Shown here: positions 53,401-63,960 of the stretch, piece after piece
Position numbering within the stretch: the first letter of the stretch is position 1
Layout: each line of letters begins with the position of its first letter
From: Palaemon carinicauda
Taxonomy: Eukaryota > Arthropoda > Malacostraca > Decapoda > Palaemonidae
Assembly: GCF_036898095.1 (NCBI RefSeq)
Contig: NC_090735.1
Span: 3,567,978-3,631,977 of the forward strand
DNA length: 64,000 nt
Direction of reading: 5' to 3'
Notes under the pieces: generated by a model
Told to the model about the DNA's origin: nothing
What the model saw: the letters and a program-made list of their open reading frames with translations, nothing else
Databases searched by the model: none
Position numbers and translations under genes: made by a program

Positions 53401-55895
53401 CAAATCACTGGCAGTTCTTTTCTGAAACAGCTTCTAAAACGTTTACAATGCTTTAAGAAGGCTCAAATCACTGGCAGTTCTTTTCTGAAACAGCCTCTAA
53501 AACGTTTACAATGCTTTAAGAAGGCTCAAATCACTGGCAGTTCTTTTCTGAAACAGCCTCTAAAACGTTTACAATGCTTCAAGAAGACTCAAATCACTGG
53601 CAGTTCTTTTCTGAAACCCGGCCCTTTAAGGTTTATAATGCTTCTATAAGGGTAAAATCACTGGCAGTTCTTTTCTGAAACAGCCTCTAAAACGTTTATA
53701 ATGCTTCAAGAAGGCTCAAATCACTGGCAGTTCTTTTCTAAATCAGCCTTTATAAGGTTTATAATGCTTCTATAAGGGTAAAATCACTGGCAGTTCTTTT
53801 CTGAAACAGCCTCTAAAACGTTTACAATGCTTCAAGAAGACTCAAATCTCTGGCAGTTCTTTTCTGAAACAGCTTCTAAAACGTTTACAATGCTTTAAGA
53901 AGGCTCAAATCACTGGCAGTTCTTTTCTGAAACAGCCTCTAAAACGTTTACAATGCTTTAAGAAGGCTCAAATCACTGGCAGTTCTTTTCTGAAACAGCC
54001 TCTAAAACGTTTAAAATGCTTCAAGAAGACTCAAATCTCTGACAGTTCTTTTCTGAAACAGCTTCTAAAACGTTTACAATGCTTCAAGAAGGCTCAAATC
54101 ACTGGCAGTTCTTTTCTGAAACAGCCTCTAAAACGTTTACAATGCTTAAGAAGGCTCAAATCACTGGCAGTTCTTTTCTGAAACAGCATCTAAAACGTTT
54201 ACAATGCTTCAAGAAGACTCAAATCACTGGCAGTTCTTTTCTGAAACAGCCTTTAAAACGTTTACAATGCTTCAAGAAGGCTTAAATCACTGGCAGTTCT
54301 TTTCTGAAACAGCCTTTAAAACGTTTACAATGCTTCAAGAAGGCTCAAATCACTGTCAGTTCTTTTCTGAAACAGCCTTTAAAACGTTTACAATGCTTCA
54401 AGAAGGCTCAAATCACTGGCTGTTCTTTTCTGAAACAGCCTCTAAAACGTTTACAATGCTTCAAGAAGGCTCAAATCACTGGCAGTTCTTTTCTGAAACA
54501 GCCTTTAAAACGTTTACAATGCTTCAAGAAGGCTCAAATCACTGGCAGTTCTTTTCTGAACAGCCCTTAAAACGTTTACAATGCTTCAAGAAGGCTCAAA
54601 TCACTGGCAGTTCTTTTCTGAAACAGCCTTTAAAACGTTTACAATGCTTCAAGAAGGCTCAAATCACTGGCAGTTCTTTTCTGAACAGCCCTTAAAACGT
54701 TTACAATGCTTCAAGAAGGCTCAAATCACTGGCAGTTCTTTTCTGAAACAGCCTTTAAAACGTTTACAATGCTTCAAGAAGGCTTAAATCACTGGCAGTT
54801 CTTTTCTGAAACAGCCTTTAAAACGTTTACAATGCTTCAAGAAGGCTCAAATGACTGGCAGTTCTTTTCTGAACAGCCCTTAAAACGTTTACAATGCTTC
54901 AAGAAGGCTCAAATCACTGGCAGTTCTTTTCTGAAACAGCCTTTAAAACGTTTACAATGCTTCAAGAAGGCTCAAATGACTGGCAGTTCTTTTCTGAACA
55001 GCCCTTAAAACGTTTACAATGCTTCAAGAAGGCTCAAATCACTGGCAGTTCTTTTCTGAAACAGCCTTTAAAACGTTTACAATGCTTCAAGAAGGCTTAA
55101 ATCACTGGCAGTTCTTTTCTGAAACAGCCTTTAAAACGTTTACAATGCTTCAAGAAGGCTCAAATCACTGGCAGTTCTTTTCTGAAACAGCTTCTAAAAC
55201 GTTTACAATGCTTCAAGAAGGCTCAAATCACTGGCAGTTCTTTTCTGAAACAGCCTTTAAAACGTTTACAATGCTTCAAGAAGGCTCAAATCACTGGCAG
55301 TTCTTTTCTGAAACAGCCTTTAAAACGTTTACAATGCTTCAAGAAGGCTCAAATCACTGGCAGTTCTTTTCTGAAACAGCCTTTAAAACGTTTACAATGC
55401 TTCAAGAAGGCTCAAATCACTGGCAGTTCTTTTCTGAAACAGCCTTTAAAACGTTTACAATGCTTCAAGAAGGCTCAAATCACTGGCAGTTCTTTTCTGA
55501 AACAGCCTTTAAAACGTTTACAATGCTTCAAGAAGGCTCAAATCACTGGCAGTTCTTTTCTGAAACAGCCTTTAAAACGTTTACAATGCTTCAAGAAGGC
55601 TCAAATCACTGGCAGTTCTTTTCTGAAACAGCCTTTAAAACGTTTACAATGCTTCAAGAAGGCTCAAATCACTGGCAGTTCTTTTCTGAAACAGCCTTTA
55701 AAACGTTTACAATGCTTCAAGAAGGCTCAAATCACTGGCAGTTCTTTTCTGAAACAGCCTTTAAAACGTTTACAATGCTTCAAGAAGGCTCAAATCAATG
55801 GCAGTTCTTTTCTGAAACAGCCTTTAAAACGTTTACAATGCTTCAAGAAGGCTCAAATCACTGGCAGTTCCTTTCTAAATAGGCCTCTATAGCCT
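47447..55895. repeat. 63-bp satellite array, about 134 units
   Basis: The unit runs GCTTCAAGAAGGCTCAAATC, then ACTGGCAGTTCTTTTCTGAA, then ACAGCCTCTAAAACGTTTAC and AAT. Variants at a few positions (GGC/GAC, CAC/CTC, GCC/GCT, TCT/TTT) alternate. Diverged units with ATAAGGGTAAAATCACTGG are scattered. From about 54.2 kb the CCTTTAAAACG variant dominates. The unit is 21 codons, so long ORFs arise (633 codons at 49353-51254, 287 at 55019-55882) reading MLQEGSNHWQFFSETASKTF in frame 1; a second frame is also open for 376 codons. Stops (CTAGCAG, CTGACAG) and one-base indels break the array, so I read it as non-coding satellite. Confidence 0.97.
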
Positions 55896-56165
55896 CTATA
55901 ATGTTTATAATGATTCCATAAGGTTAGAATCATTGGCTACACCGCTGCTTGCAGTTACTCAACAGGCTCTTACAACTTTTACAATGGTTCCCCCTTTCCT
56001 CCAAAGCTAAGATTGTATTTTCAAGTGTAAAAAATTTAAAACAGTTTCTGACCTCTCTTGTTATGTGAAGATGCAGTGTCAAAAATTTTATAGATTCCGA
56101 TTTTTATGATCCTAGCTTTTATGATGAAAGGTCGGGGAATAACTCCTAGGATCATACCTGAATTA

Positions 56166-56170
<5 letters not shown>
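55896..56170. other. Unique flank after the satellite, nothing recognised
   Basis: Degenerate satellite traces (GCCTCTATAATGTTTATAAT) fade into unique AT-rich DNA. Confidence 0.4.
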
Positions 56171-56212
<42 letters not shown>

Positions 56213-56586
56213 CCAGCTAAGCAACAACCCTACTTGGAAAAGCAGGATGCTATAAGCCCAGGGGCTCCAGCGGGGAAAAATATCTCGGTGAGGAAAGTAA
56301 ATAAGGAAATAGATACATTACAAGTGAGATAGACAATTAAAATATAATATTATAACAACAGCAACGACATGAAAATAGGCTTTTTCATATATAAACTATA
56401 AAAACTTGAAAAGAAAAATACAAGAGGAAGAGAAATAAGATAGAATAGTGCCCGAGTGTACCTTCAAGCAAGAGAACTCTAATTCAAGACAGTGTAAAGC
56501 CATGGTACAAATGCTATTACGCTACCCAAGACTAGAGAACAATGGCTTGATTTTCTAGTGTCCTGCTAGAAGAGCTGCTTACCATA
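56171..56586 (-). mobile_element. SINE-A copy, LINE-J-like 3' region, 5'-truncated
   Basis: A TTA tail, CAGCTAAGCAACAACCCTAC and a body to TGCTAGAAGAGCTGCTTACC. Confidence 0.88.
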
Positions 56587-56995
56587 TACAGGATATAGTG
56601 TGAGAACATTATTAAGGGTTTTTAAGGACTAGAAAAGAAAATTGAAAGTTTAAAAAGGTTATGACCGTAGTCTGCTAGTCAAAGCTAGCAGTGAAACTCA
56701 GACCATATTATTCAGAAATTTTAATTCTTATCCTGGTTTCATCCAGAGTGTCTTTTCTCGCCATATCTCTAACCATGCAAAAGGAACAATTTATTTTGGG
56801 GATTTGTGAGAGTCTTCAGAAAATGATAAACTGAAGAGGTTTTTTGTCGTGAATATTCTTCCCTTTCAGTTTCTGACTTTTTTCAGGGTCTATTGTTATC
56901 GTTTCCCAATGAACCTGACCTCAGATCGTATTGCTATCGACTTCAGGGCATATTGTTTTCGTCTAACGACGAACCTGACCTCAGAGCTTTTTCTT
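56587..56995. other. Unique stretch, nothing recognised
   Basis: TTCAGGGTCTATTGTTATCG and TTCAGGGCATATTGTTTTCG (56882 and 56942) are a short diverged tandem repeat with GAACCTGACCTCAGA. No gene is seen. Confidence 0.4.
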
Positions 56996-57106
56996 GTGTC
57001 GTATTTTCAATTTTGCTTTTCCTGTAAGTTTTGTAGCACTTTCGTAAGTCTCCTAACTCATTTCCTAATTAGTATTCCGCTGTTATTATTATTATTGTTA
57101 TTATTA

Positions 57107-57160
<54 letters not shown>

Positions 57161-57253
57161 CTTTACCTGTGTCGTATTTTCAATTTTGCTTTTCCCGTAA
57201 GTTTTGTAGCACTTTCGTAAGTCTCCTAACTCATTTCCTAATTAGTATTCCGC

Positions 57254-57256
<3 letters not shown>
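56996..57256. repeat. Tandem duplication, period about 170 bp, with TTA tracts
   Basis: GTGTCGTATTTTCAATTTTG through AATTAGTATTCCGCTG occurs at 56996 and 57166 with one change. Each copy is followed by a TTA tract. Confidence 0.9.
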
Positions 57257-57295
<39 letters not shown>

Positions 57296-57415
57296 TTGCT
57301 AAGTTACAACCCTAGTTGGAAAAGCAGGATGCTATAAGTCTTGGGGCCCCAACAGGGAAAATAGCCCAGTGAGGAAATGAAACGAGGAAACAAAATATTC
57401 TAAGAACAGTAGCAA
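57257..57415 (-). mobile_element. SINE-A/LINE-J 3' end
   Basis: A TTA tail shared with the duplication, then CTAAGTTACAACCCTAGTTG and about 120 bp of body. Confidence 0.83.
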
Positions 57416-57437
57416 CTTAGTAGTTTGACGTTCAGTT

Positions 57438-57702
57438 ATTATCATCATCTCCTCCTACGCCTATTGGCACAAAGGGCCTCGGTTAGATATCCCTCAGTCG
57501 TCTCTATCTTGAGGATATAGATCAATACTTCTCCATTCATCATCTCCCACTTCACGCTACATAGCCCTCAGCCACGTGGGCCTGGGTCTCCCAACTCTTC
57601 TAGTGCTTTGTGGAGCCCAGTTGAAAGTTTGGGGAACTAATCTCTCTTGGGGAGTGCGAAGAGCATGCCCGAACCATCTCCATCTACCCCTCATTATGAG
57701 AT
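57438..57702 (-). pseudogene. LINE-R C-terminus, copy 3
   Basis: The inverse of the two LINE-R copies at 41-43 kb: CATCATCTCCTCCTACGCCT at the 3' end, CAGCCACGTGGGCCTGGGTC (the complement of the GRPRPTWL region) and CCATCTCCATCTACCCCTC. Only about 265 bp remain. Confidence 0.75.
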
Positions 57703-57966
57703 CAGTTATTATACTTGTTAACATATCACATTAGAATTCTTTTACAAATTGACATAAAACTAATACACAACTAACTGATTTAAAAAAAAAAATGCGCTTT
57801 TCAGGAAATAAAATATTTTTGATACATGAAAATAATGATCAGTTATGATTAAAGTCGTAGAACTTTTACGAATTATGTTGCTGAAATGAGTCGAGATTTG
57901 AGTATTTCATTTGTTAATATGTTGCGTTTCTTCTTATTTGTGGATATTTAATTATGAGGTCTTAAT

Positions 57967-58007
57967 TTCCCCATATTATTAATATTATTATTATTATTAT
58001 TATTATT

Positions 58008-58048
<41 letters not shown>

Positions 58049-58326
58049 TACTACTACTACTACTAGCTAAGCTACAACCCTAGTCGAAAACGGAAGATGC
58101 TATAAGCCCAATGACTCCAACAGGGGAAAAATAGCAAGAAAAATAGCCCAGGGAGGAAAGGAAATAAGGAAATGAATGATAGCAGGAAAAATAACCCAGG
58201 GAGGAAAGGAAATGAGGAATGAATGATATGAGAAATAATGAACAATTAGATAAAACATTTTAAAAACAGTATCAAGATCAAAGCAGATATTTTCATATAT
58301 AAACTATAAAAAAAAACTTAAGTCAG
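57967..58326 (-). mobile_element. LINE-J 3' UTR copy with (TAC)n tail
   Basis: A TTA then TAC/CTA tail, then GCTAAGCTACAACCCTAGTC. The block AAAAATAGCCCAGGGAGGAA is duplicated. In element sense the far end reads AGGCTGACTTAAG, which gives Arg-Leu-Thr-stop, the end of the LINE-J ORF. This marks it as LINE-J, not SINE-A. Confidence 0.8.
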
Positions 58327-58450
58327 CCTCCTGGGGATAGGGGATATTGGGAGATCTCTTGGGATAGAGGGAGGCCTCTTGGGGATAGGGAGGGACTGGT
58401 TGGAGGAGGCCTCTTGGGGATAGAGGATGGAGGGAGGCTCTCCTATGTAA
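58327..58450. repeat. G-rich minisatellite
   Basis: CCTCTTGGGGATAGGGAGG-like units, about five diverged copies. The plus strand has many GGGG/GGG runs that could form a G-quadruplex. Confidence 0.7.
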
Positions 58451-58563
58451 TAAAGGGACGTCTCTATGGTCATGAGAGCCTGTTAGGAACGCGTTTTAAG
58501 TCTCAAGGACTTAATTGTAGCTCTCAACTGCAGGTGTGACGTCATTCTTAAAGTTTAAAGTGA

Positions 58564-58566
<3 letters not shown>

Positions 58567-58604
<38 letters not shown>

Positions 58605-58636
58605 CAGAAGCTTTCTTATCCATTGCAAAAGATCTT

Positions 58637-58681
<45 letters not shown>

Positions 58682-58719
58682 AGAAGCTTTCTTATCCCTT
58701 GCAAAAGATCTTATACTCC

Positions 58720-58762
<43 letters not shown>

Positions 58763-58802
58763 CAGAAGCTTTCTTATCCCTTGCGAAAGATCTTATACAC
58801 CC

Positions 58803-58839
<37 letters not shown>

Positions 58840-58879
58840 CAGAAGCTTTCTTATCCCTTGCGAAAGATCTTATACACCC

Positions 58880-58917
<38 letters not shown>

Positions 58918-58951
58918 TCGAAACTTTCTTATCCCTTTCTAAAGATCTTAA

Positions 58952-58990
<39 letters not shown>
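58567..58990. repeat. (CT)n array with 40-bp spacer
   Basis: Six (CT)n runs separated by five copies of CAGAAGCTTTCTTATCCCTT plus GCAAAAGATCTTATAC, the last one diverged. Period about 75-85 bp. The Ser-Leu and Arg-Glu ORFs are artefacts. Confidence 0.95.
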
Positions 58991-59059
58991 CAGAAGACAT
59001 TGCACGAAAAATTTCATGTATCATTACCGAAACATATTGCTCATAAGTGGAGGTGAGAA

Positions 59060-59620
59060 CTTGACTTGAATATAAGTAGTATTTTCTAAGAATTAGGATA
59101 TATTTATTTGACTTGAATATTATTTTTTTTTCTATAAGAAAATTATAAGAAGTAGGATATATTTATTGGACTTCAATATTATTTTTTTATAAGAATTCTG
59201 TAAGTATCTTCTAAGATGTAAGATATATTTACTTGACTTGAATATTGTTTTTATGGGAATTTTATTCGAATTTTGTAAGAAGTATGATATATTTACTTGA
59301 CTATTATCATTTTCACAATGTTTTAAATATTTCCTAAGAAGAAGAATATATTTACTTGACTTGAATAGTATTTTTATAAGATTTTATTACTATTTTCTAT
59401 GAAGTAAGATATATTTACTTGGCTTTTATATATTTTTTATAAGTATTTCTAAGTAGTAGGATATGATTATTTCACTTGAACGTTTATCTGTTATAATAAT
59501 TTTGTAAGTATTTTCTAAGAAATAGGATATATTCACTTCACTTTGATATTATTTTTATATGATAATTTCATAAGTATTTTCTAAGAAGTAAATAGGATAT
59601 ATTTAGTATATTTATAAGGA
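59060..59620. repeat. AT-rich minisatellite, period about 62 bp
   Basis: Around nine diverged units with AGGATATATTTACTTGACTT, GAATATTATTTTTATAAG and GTATTTTCTAAGAAGTA. Confidence 0.85.
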
Positions 59621-59907
59621 ATGCCTCTAAAAAGAATGCCTCTAAAAAAACGTTAGAGGAAGAGCATGTAAATTTAGGACTCTAACGTTTCTATTAAAAA
59701 AGAAAAAAAAAAAAGCACGTGTGTGTCCAGTAAAAGTTATACAGTACATAGACTCACTTTACTTTAATATATTTAATATTTTTATATAATAATTTCATAA
59801 GTATTTTCTAAGAAGTAAGTATGATATATTTCAGTATGTTTATAAGGAACGCCTCTAGAAAAACGTTAGAGGAAGAGCATGTAAATTTTAGGACTCTAAC
59901 ATTTCCC

Positions 59908-59942
<35 letters not shown>

Positions 59943-59970
59943 GGTCCAGGTAAAGTTATACAGTACATAG
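59560..59970. repeat. 210-bp tandem duplication with hairpin and A run
   Basis: Two copies of TAATTTCATAAGTATTTTCT through TTATACAGTACATAGAC. Each has AAACGTTAGAG followed 21 nt later by its complement CTCTAACGTTT (CTCTAACATTT in the second), then an A-rich run (28 A at 59912-59939). Confidence 0.88.
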
Positions 59971-60171
59971 ACCCAACATTGAATAGAAGTGCCATGTTCA
60001 AAATAGATTGGCAGTGCAACTCGTGCATGTTAGACACACTGTGCCACCCCCAGAACATCGTCGTCAATATCGTTGGGACCCAGTGAGCCAATTTTCAACA
60101 TTTTATTGGTTTTCGGCAGGGGTAGAACAGAGGTTGAAAACCCCTTTTGATAGAGCTAGCATATCCATTTG

Positions 60172-60766
60172 AAGGTTTAAAGGAGGCTCATGAATGACAG
60201 AGGCAATGGACAGTGACATTGCCCTATCAAGCAGGACAATACCCTAGAGACTGACCATATATACATATGATCAGCGCCCAAGCTAGGACCAAGGAGGGCC
60301 AGGCAATGACTGCTAATGACTTAGCAGATAGGCCTACAGGCAAGGGACAGTGACATTGCCCTATCAAGCAGGGCAATACCCTAGAGACTGACCATCTATA
60401 TATATGATCAGCGCCCAAGGTGGGACCAAGGAGGGCCAGGCAATGACTGCTGATGACTCAGCAGATAGACCTATAGGCTCCCCCAACCCCCCCCCCCATC
60501 CTTAACTCACATCCATGGTGAGACCTAGACTTGAGACTGGCCATATATACATAGCATCAGCGCCCAAGCCCCTCTCCACACGAGCTAGGATCGAGGAGGG
60601 CCAGGCAATGGCAGATAGACTTATAGGCTCCCCCAAACGCCCCATCCTTTGCTCACAAGGATGGTGAGGCTGCAGCGATCAAAGGAAGTAACGAGTTTGA
60701 GCGGGACTCGAACCCCAGTCTGGCTTTCACCAGTCAGGGACATTACCATATCGGCTACCACTACCC
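60172..60766 (-). mobile_element. SINE-B trimer-like cluster
   Basis: Three successive minus-strand SINE-B pieces. 60172-60338 starts GGTTTAAAGGAGGCTCATGA. 60339-60525 restarts at AGGCAAGGGACAGTGACATT. 60526-60766 restarts at GAGACTGGCCATATATACAT and carries the head with B box GCGGGACTCGAACCCCAG. Only the last piece has the tRNA-related head and only the first has the 3' end. Confidence 0.85.
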
Positions 60767-60777
60767 ATTGAAGGTAG

Positions 60778-61410
60778 AAGGTTGGTCAAGGCACCAGCCA
60801 CCTGTTGAGATACTACCGCTAGAGAGTTATTGACCGGCTAGATAGTACTACGTTGCATCCCTCTCTGGTTACGGCTCATTTTTAACGCTTACATGTATAC
60901 TGAATAGTGTAGCTTATTATTTACACATTCTCCTCTTTCCTCATACACCTGACAACACTAAAATAACCGAAAAATTCTTCTTCTCTTAAAGGTTTAGCCA
61001 CTGCACTGTCATTCTTCAGTTGATACTTTCCTCTTGGTAAGAGTGGAAGAGATTTTTAGACATGGTAAGCAGGTCTTCTAGGAGAAGGACACTCCAAAAT
61101 CAAACCATTGGTTTCTAGTTTTGAGGAGTGCTATAGCCTCTGTACCCTGGTCTTCCACTGTTTTGGGTTAGAGCTCTCTTGCTTGAGGGTACACTCGGGC
61201 ATACTGTTCTATCTAGTTTCTCTTCCTTTTGTTTTTTGAAGTTTTTATTGTTTATATAGGAAATATTTATGTTAATGTTGTTACTATATTTAAAATATTT
61301 TATTTTTCCTTGTTTCCTTTCCTCACTGGGCCATTTTCCTTTTTGGGGCCCCTGGGCTTATAGCATCCTGCTTTTCCAACTAGGGTTGTAACTTAGCATT
61401 TAATGATAAT
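60778..61410 (+). mobile_element. SINE-A copy, nearly full length
   Basis: Starts AAGGTTGGTCAAGGCACCAG, then GTTGAGATACTACCGCTAG, and runs through all family landmarks to CTAGGGTTGTAACTTAGC with a short TAA tail. Confidence 0.93.
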
Positions 61411-61421
61411 AATATGTATAA

Positions 61422-61456
<35 letters not shown>

Positions 61457-61457
61457 T
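61411..61457. repeat. (TA)n microsatellite
   Basis: Directly follows the SINE-A tail. Confidence 0.95.
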
Positions 61458-61710
61458 CTGGACACTTATTCTTTATTAGATAAGGGAGATTATTATTATT
61501 AGTATTGTTGATATATTCATTGTAGTATTTTATGTCCACATTGCTTTTTAGCAACTATATCTGCCAGCAGTAGAAAAGGAAAAGTTAGTTCCATGACTAA
61601 AACATACCCAAGTTTGGTTTCACCTCCCAACCCAAACCTTTTTGATGGACATAATTAATATTCAAATGTCATTTCACCTAACGAAACTGACGACATTTTA
61701 GTTCCAGTTA

Positions 61711-61969
61711 GGCCGGGAGCACACTAGCGACTCTGTGGCGCCACAAAGCCACAGCATTGTGTGGCGGGGATGTGGTCTCCCATAGGTTTCCATTGTTTTC
61801 AAAGCCACGCCTGTGGGGGGGATGAGCGACAGAGAGCCACAGTCGCTTGCCACAGTCGCTAGTTTGCTCGGCAAAACTTGAAAACAATGGAAACCTATGG
61901 GAGACCACATCCCCGCCACACGATGCTGTGGCTTTGTGGCGCCACAGAGTCGCTAGTGTGCTCCCGGCC
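61711..61969. mobile_element. Fold-back element with 91-bp arms
   Basis: Arms 61711-61801 and 61879-61969 are reverse complements with one mismatch seen (GCATTGTG against GCATCGTG). The ends are GGCCGGGAGCACACTAGCGA and its complement. The 77-bp loop has CCACAGTCGCTTGCCACAGT. GC-rich compared with its surroundings. It is MITE-like and non-coding. Confidence 0.85.
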
Positions 61970-62104
61970 TTTACTGTTGTTCTTAAATGCAGGGCAGTTT
62001 CAAAGACAACAGAATAGTTGAATGTCTTGGCCGAAGAGCTCTTCTCTACAGGGGCTTGGACGGAGTCTTTAAATGTGAGTCTCTTGTTTGTCCAATAAAC
62101 CTTA

Positions 62105-62161
62105 TTGTTATTTATTATTATTATTATTATTGTTATTGTTGTTGTTGTTGTTGTTGTTATT

Positions 62162-62197
<36 letters not shown>

Positions 62198-62370
62198 TTT
62201 AATATTATTATGATTATTATTATTATCATTAATATTATTATTGTTATATTGTTATTATTATTATTAATATTATTATTATTATTATTATTATTGTTATAAT
62301 TATTATAATAATTGTTATTATTATTATTATTATTAATTTTATTATTATTATTATTATCATTATTATTATA
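62105..62370. repeat. (TTA)n/(TTG)n compound microsatellite
   Basis: An imperfect trinucleotide tract without an adjacent SINE-A terminal sequence. Confidence 0.95.
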
Positions 62371-62790
62371 CACATCCATTTGCAGTCTTGCCATGAATCT
62401 CTCTCTGATTTACCCTCTACAGAATATGTCCCTCCTTCTTATAAAGCGCCCCACAATTTCTGATGCGTATATGACACACTTTCGATATGAACCGTAAACC
62501 TTTGGCCCCGTTTTAAAATGAACTCTTTATCAAGCAATAAAATAGCAACAAATAGCAATATTCCCTCTGCTTCCTTTGCCGTTGCAGCTGTTTTTATTGC
62601 ACTGCATACTGCAATAAAAGACTTTTTATTTCAAAGTCTTTTCCATAACGTTGTTATCATCACCTCTCTGACTACCAGGTATTTTTATATATGCGTGACT
62701 CTGAATATGTATATAGTTTATAGTTTGAAAATCGTAATCCTGAACATTTGTTTCGAGGTGCCACCTGCTTCCTTATTAATTCTTTTTTTT
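62371..62790. other. Unique stretch, nothing recognised
   Basis: No repeat family or coding signal is recognised. Confidence 0.4.
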
Positions 62791-63690
62791 TTATTTATTT
62801 TTTTTTTCTTTGCTGGTTATCATATTCCTAGTGTTAATTTTTTCTTGCTGGCTATCACATCCATAGTGTTTTTTTTTTTTTTTTTTTTTTTTGGCTGGCT
62901 ATCACATTTATAGTGCTATTTTTTTTCCTTTTGCTGGTTATCACATTCATAGTGCTAATTTTCTTTTTTTTTTTTTTTGCTGGTCATCACATTCATAGTG
63001 CTAATTTTCTTTTTTTTTTGCTGGTTATCACATTCATAGTGCTATTTTTTTTGCTGGTTATCACATTCATAGTTCAAATTTTTTTCTTCTTTTTGCTGGT
63101 TATGACATTCATAGTTCTAATTTTTTTTTTTCTTTTTTTTTTTTGCTGGTTATCACTTTCAGATCCATTTTTTTTTCTCTCTCTCTCTTTGCTGGTTATC
63201 ACATTCATAGTGCTAAATTTTTTTTTTTGGTTATCTCATTCAGTTCTAATTTTTTTGTTTTTTTTATTTTTTTTTGCTGGTTATCACATTCATAGTTCTA
63301 TTTTTTTTCTTTTTTTTAATTTTTTTTTGCGGGTTATCACATTCATAGTTCTATTTTTTTTTTATTTTTTTTTTATTTTTTTTTTTGCTGGTTATCACAT
63401 TCATAGTTCTATTTTTTCTATTTTTTTTCATTTTTTTTTGCGGGTTATCACATTCATAGTTCTATTTTTTTCTATTTTTTTTTTATTTTTTTTGCGGGTT
63501 ATCACATTCATAGTTCTATTTTTTTTTAATTTTTTTTTTTATTTTTTTTTTTTTTGCGGGTTATCACATTCATAGTTCTAAATCTATTTTCATTCTTTAC
63601 TTTCTGCTCTTATTAATTCTACATTTATTTTCATTTCTCACTTTTGGCTCCCCTTTTTTCTGGTCATCATATTCATAAATCGAAATCTAT
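62791..63690. repeat. T-rich minisatellite, period about 45-60 bp
   Basis: About 18 copies of GCTGGTTATCACATTCATAG (GCGGGTT in later units) separated by variable poly-T runs. The 220-codon Phe-rich ORF across it is an artefact. Confidence 0.95.
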
Positions 63691-63721
63691 TTTTAATCCT
63701 CAGTTTGAGCTCCTTATTAAT

Positions 63722-63728
63722 TTATATA

Positions 63729-63809
<81 letters not shown>

Positions 63810-63867
63810 GTATGTATATATATATGTATATGTACGTATATATATACATATATATATATATATGTAC

Positions 63868-63915
<48 letters not shown>

Positions 63916-63960
63916 AGGTACATATATGTACCTATACCAACACACACACATATATATACA

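Noticed and set aside
47589..55882. Family of MLQEGSNHWQFFSETASKTF repeat protein genes
   Set aside because: The 63-bp unit length explains the open frame. Another frame is also open, and stops and indels are scattered through the array.
61708..62394. 228-codon minus-strand ORF
   Set aside because: It spans a TTA microsatellite (Asn/Ile runs) and the fold-back element; no protein-like domain.
62913..63575. 220-codon Phe-rich membrane protein
   Set aside because: It is a translation of poly-T and a repeated core.
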